DNA of 64,000 bases from Ectocarpus siliculosus (taxonomy: Eukaryota > Sar > Phaeophyceae > Ectocarpales > Ectocarpaceae): positions 1,218,016 to 1,282,015 of the forward strand of contig FN649743.1 in assembly GCA_000310025.1 (NCBI GenBank), read 5' to 3'. Below, in pieces: positions 22,073 through 34,100 of this stretch. Positions within the stretch are counted from its first letter, which is position 1. Each line of letters begins with the position of its first letter. The notes beneath the pieces are model-generated. The model did no database searches, was not told the origin of the DNA, and was given only the letters and a program-made list of their open reading frames with translations. The translations under genes and the position numbers were made by a program.

Positions 22073-25000
22073 TCAAGAAAGATGGTTGTCGCCGTGGACA
22101 TGAAAGGTCACGCCGTGGTCACCAAAGGATTCGAGAGCGGCGATTTCGCCCGAAAGCCCGCTGTCCCTTCCTAGACAGACCCAAATCCACCGCAGCCCTG
22201 CTGCCATCTCGCCGAAAGCGGCTGGATCCATGCTACCGCCTGTCTCTGGTTGTCCCGAAAGCTCGATAAGTCCCGGTAGAGCCTCTCCCACCTGCGGCGG
22301 GACCGTTCCCGGACCACATGTCACCTCGCTTAGCTTGTTTAAAACCAGACCGGCATCAACGCGCATGGCGGCTATATCCCACACCTGCTTGTTGTTGCCG
22401 GGTGAAGAGCGAGGCGGGCAGCGAGCAGCAGCGAAGGGCGTAGAAAGTTATTTGCTCCAATAGCCGTGCATGTATCAATGCATCGTGGGCGGTTCCGAGA
22501 GGCTTCCCTCGAAGCAGGCAGACCGCAGACTGACGTCCCCAACCACGCGCGCATGGCATCACTGCAGTGCGAAAATGTTCTATTTGGTTATTTATTGGGA
22601 GGCACGGAAGACAAAATCAAGTACCCGGAAGCACACACGAAACCTGGTACTGTACACTCGCGTCCTCGTCACTCTTTGTTGCTCGATTTGTCGATTTTTG
22701 AAAATACTTTTCAGTCAAGCGGAGAACTCTCACAACTACTGAAGGCCACTCTGAACGTCTGCTCACCTCCGCAGCACCGTACATCGCGTCCATGGGGTGC
22801 AGCCAACGACTCAGAAACGAGTAAGCCTTGGACCAGCTGTGCGTTGCGATCGCCGCGTAACTCGCATACCTAACGATGATATTTGTATAGCAAAAGAGTG
22901 CAAAAGTGCCCAGAAGAACATGCGTGTAAATCAATGGTTGCGGAACGGTTTCTTGTCTCATCGCCAAGAGAACATCCACCCTTTCGAGGAACGTTTTGGG
23001 TTCGTTGAGCCTCGTTCGCTGCTGTTTGGTCCGGTGTGGCACTGAGGAAGTGTGGGGCGATCAGACGTTCGTTCGCTCTTACTGTACGTTGGGCTTGACC
23101 AGACGCCAACAAGAGCACGTTCCTCACACAAGAAGTGACAAGCAATGCATTGCGCGTGTACTGCCTGGTGCATTCCGCGTCTACTGTTCGAGTGCGATCA
23201 CGTTTCCTCAGCTCAGATGACGTTACACACCAAAGGGTTCTATTTAGCTTAAAACGCGAGCTCAAGGTTAGAACCCCCCCCCTGCAGCTCACCGCAGTGT
23301 GCGCAGCAGTTCCTTGTTGAATGGGTGCAAGAGACTCTGCCGAACAAGCAAGCTCTTCTCCAGCGCCACGAGAGCAACCTGGTTTGGTTGGGATTTTAAA
23401 CCAGCGCATCGAAGTGGAAGAATCGTGAGGAAGAAGAACCCAGGAGAGGAACTGAATTCCAGCGGTCTTTCCTCTTGCTCCATGGAAGGTGTTGGCCCCA
23501 AGCAAAAGAAGGCCGTGAATCTATTGTATGCACCAAATTGACGTGCAATAGACCCCTGCTTCCCTTAACCCGCCGGAGTACTCTCGAAACAACCGCCAAG
23601 TTTGTTTTCCACCGAAAGGCTTTGACGCCCAAGAGCTGTCCCTTCAAGGTTACACGGGGGAGGGGGATATCTGGCGGCTCGAGCAAGTCACAACTCTCCA
23701 CCCACGTCTGGCTCTTCTTGCATGTACGCCTCCATGCCCTTTCGAAAGTTCCTTCCCGCTCCCAGAAGCCTTTCTTCGCAGCCCCTGTAATCGGCCTCTG
23801 GCAAAACTATCATCTCTTGTGCTTCTCGTGCTGCACAGGTAGACCGCGCCGTGCGTTCTTCAACATAAACGTTTTCCCCTTCTCCCGGTGGGGTTGGTCG
23901 TGTAGATGGCTTGTTAAAGGCATGGGATGTGCCACAGTGGCTGCACGCATGACCTGCGCGCGGAGGTGTGTTGACAAAACCACGGGAAAAAAAACTTGCG
24001 GAAAAGAAAAGGAAGGACCGATGAGCTCCCAGTGCACGGGACCGTCGATCATACAAATCCACCACCAAATTACCCCCCTATGAATGATGGGTGAAAATCT
24101 CCACGTTCGGTCAACAGCTGTGCAACCTTTCATTCAACCGAACTGCTCCGAAAACGCACGAGGCAACCAAGAGCGGTCTTGAGTGTACAGGCGAAGAAAA
24201 AGCGACAAAGTGAAGCAACCCTCATCCTCACCACCGCGCCATGGAGGGGGAGGCACAGCGCCAGCACACCCTTTCGTAGGGCAGCGCAGCCCTACCAGCT
24301 CAGCATCCCACTGCCTCGAAACACACCTCCGGCATCGGCACGCGAAAAACCAGCTGTGTCTGCCCGGGCAGATGAGGTTTTGACACGCAGTATGAACGTC
24401 GCCGCACGGAAGGGTCGCACGGAGCAAGCATCGCGAACGAGGGTGTGATTTCGATTGCCACTGTCCTTTGGCGGTATGCAGGTGCTCACTAAACACGACG
24501 CGTCGTCTGTCGTTGTGTCTCTTTGTGTTTTGCAAAACAACAGTCTTAGCATCGCGAAGTTCACTACTCCAACGCGAAAGCTTCTGCTGTACGGCGACAT
24601 ATAGCGAAGAGCCAGGCGTTCGTTTCTTTCTCCATCGGGATGCTTGAATACCGAAAACGGCCGCGTTGAAGCCATCTGGTCGAGAGCTCTCCGAAAACAT
24701 ATCGTTTCGTTTTGGATCCTCTTCGTCATGGAGATCTCGAGCTTTGAAAAATTGTCCAGGGGGTGTGTTATCTTGTGTATACGGTAGTTAGTTCTGCCGC
24801 CGAAAACAGAAAAGTCGGGCTCTAGTAGCGCCTCTTTGAGTGTCAGGCAGCTCTAGGTATATTTCTTCGATGCTTTGCTGACGACACCTGAGTTGCGCTC
24901 GTCGGACAGTTGAAGGCTGGTCGATGGGGATGTAGCTCAAGCATAACTCTTCTCCCGTCGCGACCGGCTTGGTGCATCGAATCTCCAGCTGTTGTGGGCG

Positions 25001-27570
25001 TGGAATGGGGTCAAGAAGAAGTCAGGACCAGACAGAACGAGGAATGGGAACATCATCGAGTAGAGAACGGCGTTGGTGGCTCTGGGTCAAATAGCAGTGA
25101 GGAACGAAGCAAGAATATTCACCAGGTTGATCGGGGACAGTCACGCCACGTCGGCCTGGGGAGATGCAGATACAGACACACACACACTGCGAACGTAGAG
25201 GCACATCGACTCTACGGACGGTCAGGTCGAGGGCATCGCTGGATTAGACATACAGCCTCTGTGCCCCACGCTCCGATAGAGTGGGGTCAGACCAAGCCAA
25301 TGGATGACCATCGTGACAGACACCCAAAGGAGCTGCAATTGCGAGAAAAACTACCTCCAGCCAACCAGTGTGTGCGCGCACCACACTCTCCGAAGGCCTT
25401 CGCGGTTGCTTCTTGGTCCGTTCGGAGCACCGACAAGGCAATCAATGATCATATATCGAACCCGAAACTCGGTGAGTCTCCCGTCGAATCGCACGAAAAG
25501 AAACCCCGGCTGCAGAGGGGTGTGCGGACGTGTCACTGCGACTACACAACAAGGGGACGAGGGGTATCACCTGGGAACCTCTCCACCAAGCCTGGCAATT
25601 GGGAGAGCAGCTGTGGTTGATCATCGCTCCGGACGGGAAGAGCCCTAGCCCGGTCGGGCCGGTCCCGTCGCAGGTCGTTATTCCGTTCAAGGATACTCGA
25701 CCGAGCTGACCCACACGCGAGAGACAGAGAGGTATTGACAGAACAGGACACGCGCTTTGGGTATCAGCGGGGAAGCAACAGCAGAGGAATAAGAGGAAGA
25801 CGCGGGAGACCTTGGGAGAGTTGAAGCGACAGGAACCACTTCGAAACGTGCTACCACATGTCGTGGTAATCTATAACGATCGTCGAGAGGGATGCACAAA
25901 AGAGGAGGAGAAGGTCTCGAGAACAACCACAAGAGGCGGTATGTTCGTAGGGACACACGAGGCATCGGGTGCACAAACAGCTTGAGCTTCTCTCCTGTTT
26001 ACCTACCTCTTTCCTAGCCAAGTCCAACAGAGCCGCACTCGGAACGGCCTCTTCGCCCGGCACTAGCAAGTGTCCCGCTCCAGCGCAACGGTCGAGCATG
26101 CCAGCGGCTAGCTTGGCCACCTGCCATGACAAAAGGAGTAAACCAAAGAAGGGACAAGTAAGAAGGGCGAACCCTGCAGGCGAAAAGAAGGGATGGTTGG
26201 CTGGGCGGGTCCCAGAACACCAATAAATTAGTTCACACCAGGACACCTTGGTGACTGCGGTGCCGGCCGCTCCCTTCCTTCAAGAAGCACCTCTTTCTAA
26301 TCAGACTCAACAGAGTTCATCATGACGGCGGGATTGAGAACTGGCGCAAACAGCCCAAGGTTTATTGAGCCACCTAATAACGATCATGGGTTCTTGTCCG
26401 CGATTTCCTCAAGATACTCCAAAAGCTGAGCACCACAACCACACGACTTCGCTTCCTATGAGCGAGCCGCCACTGTCATTACTTAGCTCTACCGCCACTG
26501 AAAGTAGCATCGATACACCAACGACAAGAAAACATCTTCCGCCAAAATGAGCAGAAAACTCCCTGAGTTCGGCGAGGGGGGCGCTCGCCAGAAAGTGCAG
26601 GACCTATCGAGAATCAACGGTAGCCCATTGTAGCCACACGCCTTCCTTTGAAGTCCCCCGTCAAACAATCTGGCGGTGTTTTTCGTCCCCCCTCCCCCTT
26701 CTCGCTTACCTGCAAGCAGTCTTGTTCGTTTTGTTCGGGCCTGCTACTGCTGCTGCTGCTGCTGCTGCTACTGCTACTTCGGCATCCCTCCTCCCTTGCA
26801 GCCTGCAGCTGCTGCTCGTCGTGTTTGTGCATCAATCTGTCTATCTTGGAGGCCTGCTCAAGTCCAAGCGAGCCCGAACATCTTCGAAAGAGAATCTTTG
26901 CGGACAACCGGACGGTTGAGTATGACACCCGCATATCTTCATGCACGTCGTTCAAAGACCTCGAACATTCGGGGCCACTGCTGAAGCCAGTGCCGCTGCT
27001 GCCGCCGAACACTGATCGACACTCAACGCATTGAAAGATGCCGCCCACCCTGCGTGTGTCATTTCACAGTTTGTTGTTTGGGAACAGAGGTCATCAACAC
27101 GTTGGTTCTGGGCAGCTGGCTCCCTCACTGGTCCACTGGTGAGCATTCGTTGGTTCGCATGGATTGGATGCATCGAAAATGGGACAAATCTCGATCAGCC
27201 CACACGTTTGTTAGTTGTCTAGATAAAACGAGTGAGATTTGGTGCGTTCATCACACGCAATACTACGACGAATGCGTTGTTGCTCGTTGTACAGGTCCGC
27301 ACTCCTACCGTATGGGATCCGCTCCACATAATGGCCTTTACCCAATGACAAAGAATCATCAAATTGTGTTCCTTGCCTGCTATCGGTAGTGGTGCGGGCG
27401 AGGCAGTCGTCGCAAAGCAGGCGTCCAGGCGTCGCCACGCAGGCCACGGCCCGCTCCGCCAGGACAACTTCGCCTGGCGTGAGGGAGCGAGCTGCCACAC
27501 ACGCACGGCCCCTTCTTCTATCTACCTCCACCACTCTGTATGGCAGGCTGCTGCCTCCATCGCCCATCAC
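22073..27570 (-). CDS. SMYD-like SET-domain lysine methyltransferase
   Basis: Probably transfers methyl groups from S-adenosylmethionine to lysines of histones or other proteins; the substrate is unknown. Ten exons: 27377-27570, 26710-27049, 26007-26120, 25571-25705, 24888-24988, 24232-24353, 23706-23797, 23293-23378, 22767-22869, 22073-22384; total 533 codons including the stop, with consistent phases. N-terminal SET segment: RGRACVAARSLTPGEVVLAE. Cysteine pairs CDDC and CVEC occupy the MYND position, but the rest of the finger is degenerate. Next comes VRLSAKILFRR, usual after MYND in SMYDs. The catalytic core has AMINHSCSPNC, then CTKPVATGEELCLSYIP. The post-SET cluster is FFACRCRRC followed by CPTKGC. 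The C-terminus is helical (HPFNKELLRTLR), as in SMYD TPR-like tails. The first intron appears to use a GC donor (AGCAG/GCAAGG). A serine tract follows residue 165 or so. Confidence 0.87.
24888..25705 (-). other. Catalytic SET core (NHSCxPNC and GEELxxxY)
   Basis: Exons 25571-25705 and 24888-24988 join in phase 0 across CAG/GTGATA. They supply the cofactor-binding and pseudoknot motif INHSCSPNC, followed by GEELCLSYIP with the catalytic tyrosine. Both motifs are complete, which argues for an active enzyme. The next exon (24232-24353) adds the post-SET zinc-binding cysteines. Confidence 0.9.
26742..26777. repeat. CTG/CAG trinucleotide tract encoding poly-serine
   Basis: CTACTGCTGCTGCTGCTGCTGCTGCTACTGCTACTT on the plus strand lies inside exon 26710-27049 of the SET gene, where the minus strand reads AGC/AGT as about twelve serines. 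It sits near the exon end, between the helix after the MYND-like region and the next SET segment. Confidence 0.9.
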
Positions 27571-29591
27571 CGAGTCTTGAGCCGCCCTGCCTGCTGTTGT
27601 CTACCTGGCTGGAAAGCTGCTGTGTAAAATTTCAAATTCAATGATCAACGGGAGCGTAATACGTTGGAGTTGATGTTGTGGAAACCACGAAATGTTACAC
27701 GCTGGTATTCATGGAGACCACTACACAACCACTAACCTAAAAATGAATACGTGGACCCGTAGGAAATTTCATTATTCATTACACTAAATAGTTCGTCCGG
27801 CCGACTGTAAGTGGAGAGGGACGGCGGCAGTGTTACAAGTTTGTGTGCCACAGACGTAAATTTTGTTGTACTCTGAAGAAGTGATTCAATATTGCATACG
27901 CCAACACCTTTCAACTGTATTCATCGACACCATATTTCGGACAACTGTACTCCTCACCGCCTTGACCACCTTCGCTTTCAAAATGCCTCCAATGCCGTGC
28001 CGCGGAGAGGAGACCGGTGTGTGCAGATTTGCTACCGGCAGTCTACGAACCTGACAGTCCCGTGTATATATTTTTTCCCTGGCTCGATCGAGTTGATCGC
28101 CAAGCCAAGAGCGTGCCAAGCAAAAAAGCCGTGCGCTCTCGTTATCTTGCCAGTGGTTCTACTGCTGTGAACTGACGTTAGCCTACTTCGGCAGCAAGGA
28201 CGGAGATAGATGACGAGCTCAACCGAAAGGCGTGCTGCCCACTTGTGCTTCAGAAACGCCAACACCGAACATGTTGGATTTGGATCCCTGTTTCGAATTC
28301 TTCACGAAACACTACTTGTATTATGACGGCATCATCAAGGTTTTTATCTGGCACACACGGGTATTTTATATTTTACTCGTGCCGGACCTAAACCCGCTGG
28401 TATATTTCCTGGTCGCGTGTTGTTCACCGGAACTCATGCGTGCACAATTCATCCCCTGTTCCATGTTCCTCGCCCGACAGATTCCGCACAGAGTGGAGAG
28501 TTGTTAACAGAGCGGGCAATCATGGCCTGCTGGAAGATGGGTGCTGGACCAGGTGCTGGTCGGGTGTCGTTAAGCGATGGTCAGCGATGTGGAACGATGC
28601 TTAAGCCGGGGTGAAAAGATAGAGGGTAGTTTCAGAGTAGGGTTACGGGCCTTTTCCATCGGCAGGAATGACCTTTGCTGAAGAAGAGCTTTGACACCAG
28701 ATTGAGCTGAACCCAGCTGGGTCATGATGGCAGGTTGCTCACCGGTACCGACGATGTCAGCGTTGAGGACAGGAGGCAGACTACTGGTGTCAGCCGTACC
28801 GATGCGGTGGACACGTTGCTTAGTCGTGCAAAGCCGAAGGCCACTTGCAACATATCATACATCCTCACACGTGCCTCGTCGGGGTTCAAAGCACTGAAGA
28901 TTTTAGGTAGGTTCAAATCAAAAGCCCACGATAACTGGCATCAACAGTCATGCCTCCAAAAACGAACCCAGACTCCGAGGGGCACAAAGCGCTCGTCAGC
29001 AGCCATGCACCTTCTAGCCGTGCTTTTCGATAGGCTTCGACCGGGTTGCCTGGCTCACCAGTGAAATATGCCAGGTTCACCAAACATGTGTTCGCCGTCG
29101 CATCTACAATCTGCTTGGCAGTTGGTTGCGCACCTTCCAGAGCGTGTCTTTTCTGCATTAATTAGCCGAAATCGATGGACAAAATCCATTGTCTATGGGG
29201 TTTGGTACAACCCTCTTTCCTAGGCGCAACAGAGATCGCTGCTCATCGAAACACATGACTGTTCACAACGACAGGGTGTGCGTCGGGTTCCTCACCAACA
29301 TCAACATTTGACCGGCTTTCAACATACCTCCCACGGGTATATGTACACGTACGGATCGACACCACACACAGTAAACAGTACATATAAGACACCGCGGCAC
29401 CAAGACCAAAAGTCCGAAAAAGTCATACATCGGTACACCGTATATATCCGGAACAAACAATACAACGATCCAGCGCTGACGTGCTTTGCTTGTTCTTCAA
29501 ACGATAAGTCAATCCTCAACGCGCTATCTTGTGCTGGATTGTTGTATTGGACACACTGTCATCTATCGGATAGACCCAGAGATACGTAGAT
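27571..29591. other. Intergenic region with two unexplained minus-strand reading frames
   Basis: The stretch between the SET-gene start and the UTP10 stop. Minus-strand frames at 28913-29158 (81 codons) and 28722-28916 (64 codons) adjoin in different frames and have protein-like composition (for example NTCLVNLAYFTGEPGNP and LNPDEARVRMYDMLQ). They resemble no family I know and lack clear splice sites at the junction. They could be a decayed gene or element fragment. The rest is AT-richer sequence with no exon that I could support. Confidence 0.35.
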
Positions 29592-31183
29592 CTACACCAG
29601 GTAGCTCTCGATGGATTCCCCCAAGACTCCTTCGATGTACTTGACCAAAGCGCGGCACTCGCTCTCAACTTCCGGATGACCGTCCTGCGAGGGAAACAGC
29701 GTAGACGAAAAGAAACAATCGACGTCAGAGGGGTGAAACACAAATCGGTACTCATGCGATATGCAACACGAGTCTTACCAGGAGCGGCCACGCAAAAAAG
29801 TGCTAAAGGGAATCCAAAGCTGTCTTCCAAACACAAGAGAACAACAGTTCAATTCGTAGACCCTAACGACCATCCATCTATCTGCATTTCATACAACTTC
29901 TGTTAAGCTTTCTCACCTCCAGTAGCTCACTCAGGAATGGCAAGCACTCCGGCAGCAGCGCCAGGAACTCCTCCCCGACCACCTCGAAACACTGCCGCAA
30001 CGAAACCAGCGCCGCCACCCTCACGCCCGCCCTCCTCGACCTCGTCTTCATCAGCACGGCGTTCGCCAGCGCCTTCCACAGCGCGTCCTTGCCCGACGCC
30101 GACGCCAACTGAGCCAGGCACGGCCCCACCAACTCTTCCGCGTGGAGCCGACAGGACGAGACGTCATCCTCCGCTCCTCCTCCCGCTGCGGCAGCGGAGA
30201 AATCGGAGCCGCATTCCAGCTGGGCCACCACGGCAGGCAGCACCAGCTCGAAGCGGGTCTTGTTGACGAAGCCCGATCGGTCCGACTGGAAGCAGCGACG
30301 GAGGGCCGAGAGCACGAGGCGCGAAGCGGCCGACCGTCGCCACCGGAGCTCGGGAGTATCCTCTCCCTCTCCGTCGTTGCCTTCGCCAATCTCTTCGTCC
30401 GAATCTGATGCATCGCCCGAGGACAGAGTCTTGCGGCGCTTTCTCTTGCTGGAGGCTTCCTCACTGGCGCGCTTTCGCTTCTTCTTCTTCGCAGCAGCAG
30501 GAGAGCCGTTGGCTGCGACACTCGTCAGGAGGCTGGCAGCTTCCATGTCATCGCAACAGTCCGTCAGGACATGCGCGAAGTACGGCGTGAAAATGCTCTG
30601 TAGGATGGCGTAACGAGGGATCGTGCACAGCGTCAAAAGCACAAGAAACACTCAGCCCTGGAGACCCTTCTTTTATTCCGTTCAGGGTAATATAATCCCT
30701 CTGCTGCATGCCTTCACTCTCGGGATTCTCACAAGGCACTTCGGGGGCGTACATTCGCGGTTAAGGTGATCCCTGATAGAGACTCTAACCTGCATCTAAA
30801 GCGAGACACATTTCGGCATAAAACGCACCACTCAATTATGGCCCCACCTTTAAAGCCCCTGCAAGGCCATCGAGAACTCGGTAGAACGAAAGCCGTCGGT
30901 CCAGCGCCCCCAGAGTTGCCTTGAGGTCGCCCTCTCCAGACGAAACACCTGCCTTCCACTCGCAAAGGTGCAGAAACAGTGGCCTTAGCTCCACCTCGCT
31001 CAGCCTCATCACCAGGCCCACCAAGGCCGAAGACGCCTCGGTTTCCACGAGTGCGGCGCTTTCCCTTACTTGGGGAGTCGATCCACTCGCATGCTGTCTT
31101 CGGAAGTCGAGCGCTTGGGTCAGCAGGCGGGTTAACTGTGGAAGAGCCGCGGACGCTGCCGCCTTCTCCAGCCCCGCAACGAT
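29592..31183 (-). other. BP28CT C-terminal domain of UTP10
   Basis: Exons 30848-31183, 29917-30597 and 29592-29684. They encode MRLSEVELRPLFLHLCEW, a Lys/Arg- and acidic-rich linker (KKKKRKRASEE, then DSDEEIGEGNDGEGED), VRVAALVSLRQCFEVVGEEF, LLPECLPFLSELLE and the terminal EGVLGESIESYLV. This is the most conserved part of the family and fixes the identification. The basic run may act as a nuclear or nucleolar localisation signal (inference). Confidence 0.93.
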
Positions 31184-34100
31184 CTGAACGAGCGCGAGAA
31201 CACACGCGCGTACACGTGCCAAGGCACAAAAAACTGAACCCTGATTTGTGTCATGCGTCCTGACAAATTCCCCCTTGTATGTGCATTCACCGCATACGCC
31301 AAAATTGACAGAACGAGAAACATCCCATGTGTCACGCCCCCCAACGACTCTCGCTTCCCTTCTAGTACTACATGGTGCACTAGCTCACCTCTTGTACGTA
31401 GGCCAAGAGCCGAGCTATCGACCTCCCCGCGGCTCCCACTCCCTCCTCCTCGCCCGCCTTGACGCTCTCCACGCAGCCGGAGTAAGCTCCGCACACCGCC
31501 GGAACTAACAACCTCGCCTCGACCCCCGTCGAGAGCAACGACAGCACCCGGTCTGCAGCCTGCTTACTACCCGCCGCAGCAGGACTACCACTGGAACCAG
31601 CGCCAGCCGAGGCAGGCCGCAAGGCGACAGCCAAAATTCTCCCGAGGTACGGGCTCAGGAAGGACGGCAGGCTAGCGGCGACGGTGGCCACTGCCGACAA
31701 GGCGCTCGTCCAGAGCAGGCTCCTTCCCCCACCGCGCCCTCCGGCGCCAGCAGCGCCGTCCGTGACAGCCGTTGTAAAGGGCGTCTGAAACTCGAGGGCT
31801 TCGAGCATCGCGGGAAAGAAACGCGGCAGGCGGGGGAAGGCCCGGACACCAAGGACGGCGCATAGGGTAGCCACCAGAAGGAAGGCGCTCGCGCGAAGAG
31901 GAAGGATCCCATCGGAGCCTGGTTGGCCAACGGCTAGATAAACATTGCAGTGACATATGCATATATGGGGGAAGGAAAAGAAAAAGAAAAGAGAGATGAG
32001 CAAACGAGATGTGCATGGTGTAGAGCCCGCAGGTCTCGATCAGGGCGCACGGGTTTGAAACCGCTGCATGGGCATAACACACATCGTCCGCGCGGGTAGG
32101 TCCGGTATCGTGCACGTACGTCATGTTTCACGCGTTTCGTTACCTTACCTTTCGTGGTACTTTTCGAATCACAGAAAGAAACGTCACACCGTCCGCGTCT
32201 AGATACATGTAGACTGAGGGATTGGGAAGAAAGCAAAATAGAAAGCAGATTGTAGGCGACAGTACCAACAAAGCTCACCAGGCAGAGCGCCGGGTCCCAC
32301 CCCAGCCACCATTTCAGTGACGTCACCGAGGACGCCCTCGAACGCTCCTTGGTGCCGCCTTCCAAGCACGCGAGCAAGCACGTCCAGGCTCAGCAGCGCT
32401 GTCTGACGGTTGACGGCGCTCTCCTTCATGCCGTCTTCGTCACGATCTTGGTCCATTGCATCGGGTCCTCCTTCTCCTCCCTCCGGAGAAGACGGCCCCA
32501 TGACCTGATTTGATGATTTGATACAATTCATCAGCAGTTCAACGTCGAAAAAATGGAGGGTTTCAGCCACGACGTGAAATTTCGGGCAAGAAAGGTCATA
32601 GAGTACACGGTATCGCAATTTTTCGTGGTGAGTAAACCCGCCGCTACAGAGTGCTCACCCGACCGGATTGAGTAGACGCACGCCACATTAGTACTACATT
32701 CGAAAGTCCAAATAAAAATGCCAAGAGGACAATGCCACCCACCAACTGTACCCCAAAGCCAAACCAAAACCCTTCGCCATGTCACCGACCTCTTCGATTC
32801 CTTCTCCAATGTCATCATCGTCCTCTCCTGCCCTGCCGACAGACCTCTTGCCCATGGCCACGAGCCTCAAGGAGGGCACCATCTCCACGAACAAGCTTTC
32901 TTCACCCGGGGACAGCCGCGGCGCGCCCCCGCTCCCCCCTCCCTCGGCCGGATCTAGGCGGCGTGTGAACATCCGCAGGGCTTTCCGACGCAGGTGGGGG
33001 TCCTGACCCCGCAGACACACAAGACACAATCCACAAAATTACACAACACACGAGAAAGGGAGAACCACACGATGGGAGTACGTCAGTATCGAGTGTGGGA
33101 GAAGGAGAGCAAGTGCTGCTGTTGTGGTATATGGGAATGTCGTGACGACCAGCACGAGTCTGGGACAAGGAAAGGAGCAGGCTTCGGCAAGGACAACACC
33201 TTTTCAGCAGCGAAGCTGCACACCGGCGGGTATGGTTTAGACAAGACGCGTTCTTCCTCTGTTGCCTGGTACAACACGATTGCGTCATCGACAGCATCGC
33301 GCAACGGTTCACGACACGACCAACACCAGACCTTAAAAATCGGAATACAAACCAAGCACATCGGCGGCCGTCTACTTCGGTTCAAAGCCAATCTCAACCA
33401 TGTCCAACAGTAGATACGTAGATTCATGCACACAGATGTATCGGGTTGTATATCCGCAACACCAGAGAAGCAAAAGGCTGGAGCGGGAAAGTAGACCCGG
33501 GCCGCAATAAAACATGCGTTCGATGTAGCAGGATTGGACAAACCTCGGCAGGTGGGGAAAAAAGGCCCCGCCGGGGTAAGTTTTGTTCCTGCAGTCAAGC
33601 ATTGGGACACGTAGCGAAGAAAGCAACAACCCATATTCTACCCTTCCGACTACGACTGCCGCAACCTTTCGCCAAAAAGAAGAACGGCGTATCATCCAAC
33701 AGCATAAAAAATATGCACAGCGTCGAACAGAGGGAGGCCCCCAAACTTGCCGCACCTAAAATTGCGAATCCACGCGCATGTTCTACAATAGTACGAGGTC
33801 AACCATAACAACACACGCCGCAGTGAGGTAGGGACCCAAATCATTGTTCACGACAAAAAAATACACAGCAAACAGGTTCAATTCAGACAGGCAGGCGCTT
33901 CACCAGTCGCCTGTCAAAAGTACCGCGGCACGACACCACAACGACGCCAGTCCTCATTGGAAAGAAGTAGTCTGTTCCACAGGTTTGCCTTCTGGAATTT
34001 TAATCAGCATACTTTTTTAATCACAGGACGGTATTAGAAGCTTCTCGTCATGACGTAGCCAGAGTCAAACAACACGACACACTCGTACACATACGGAGGC

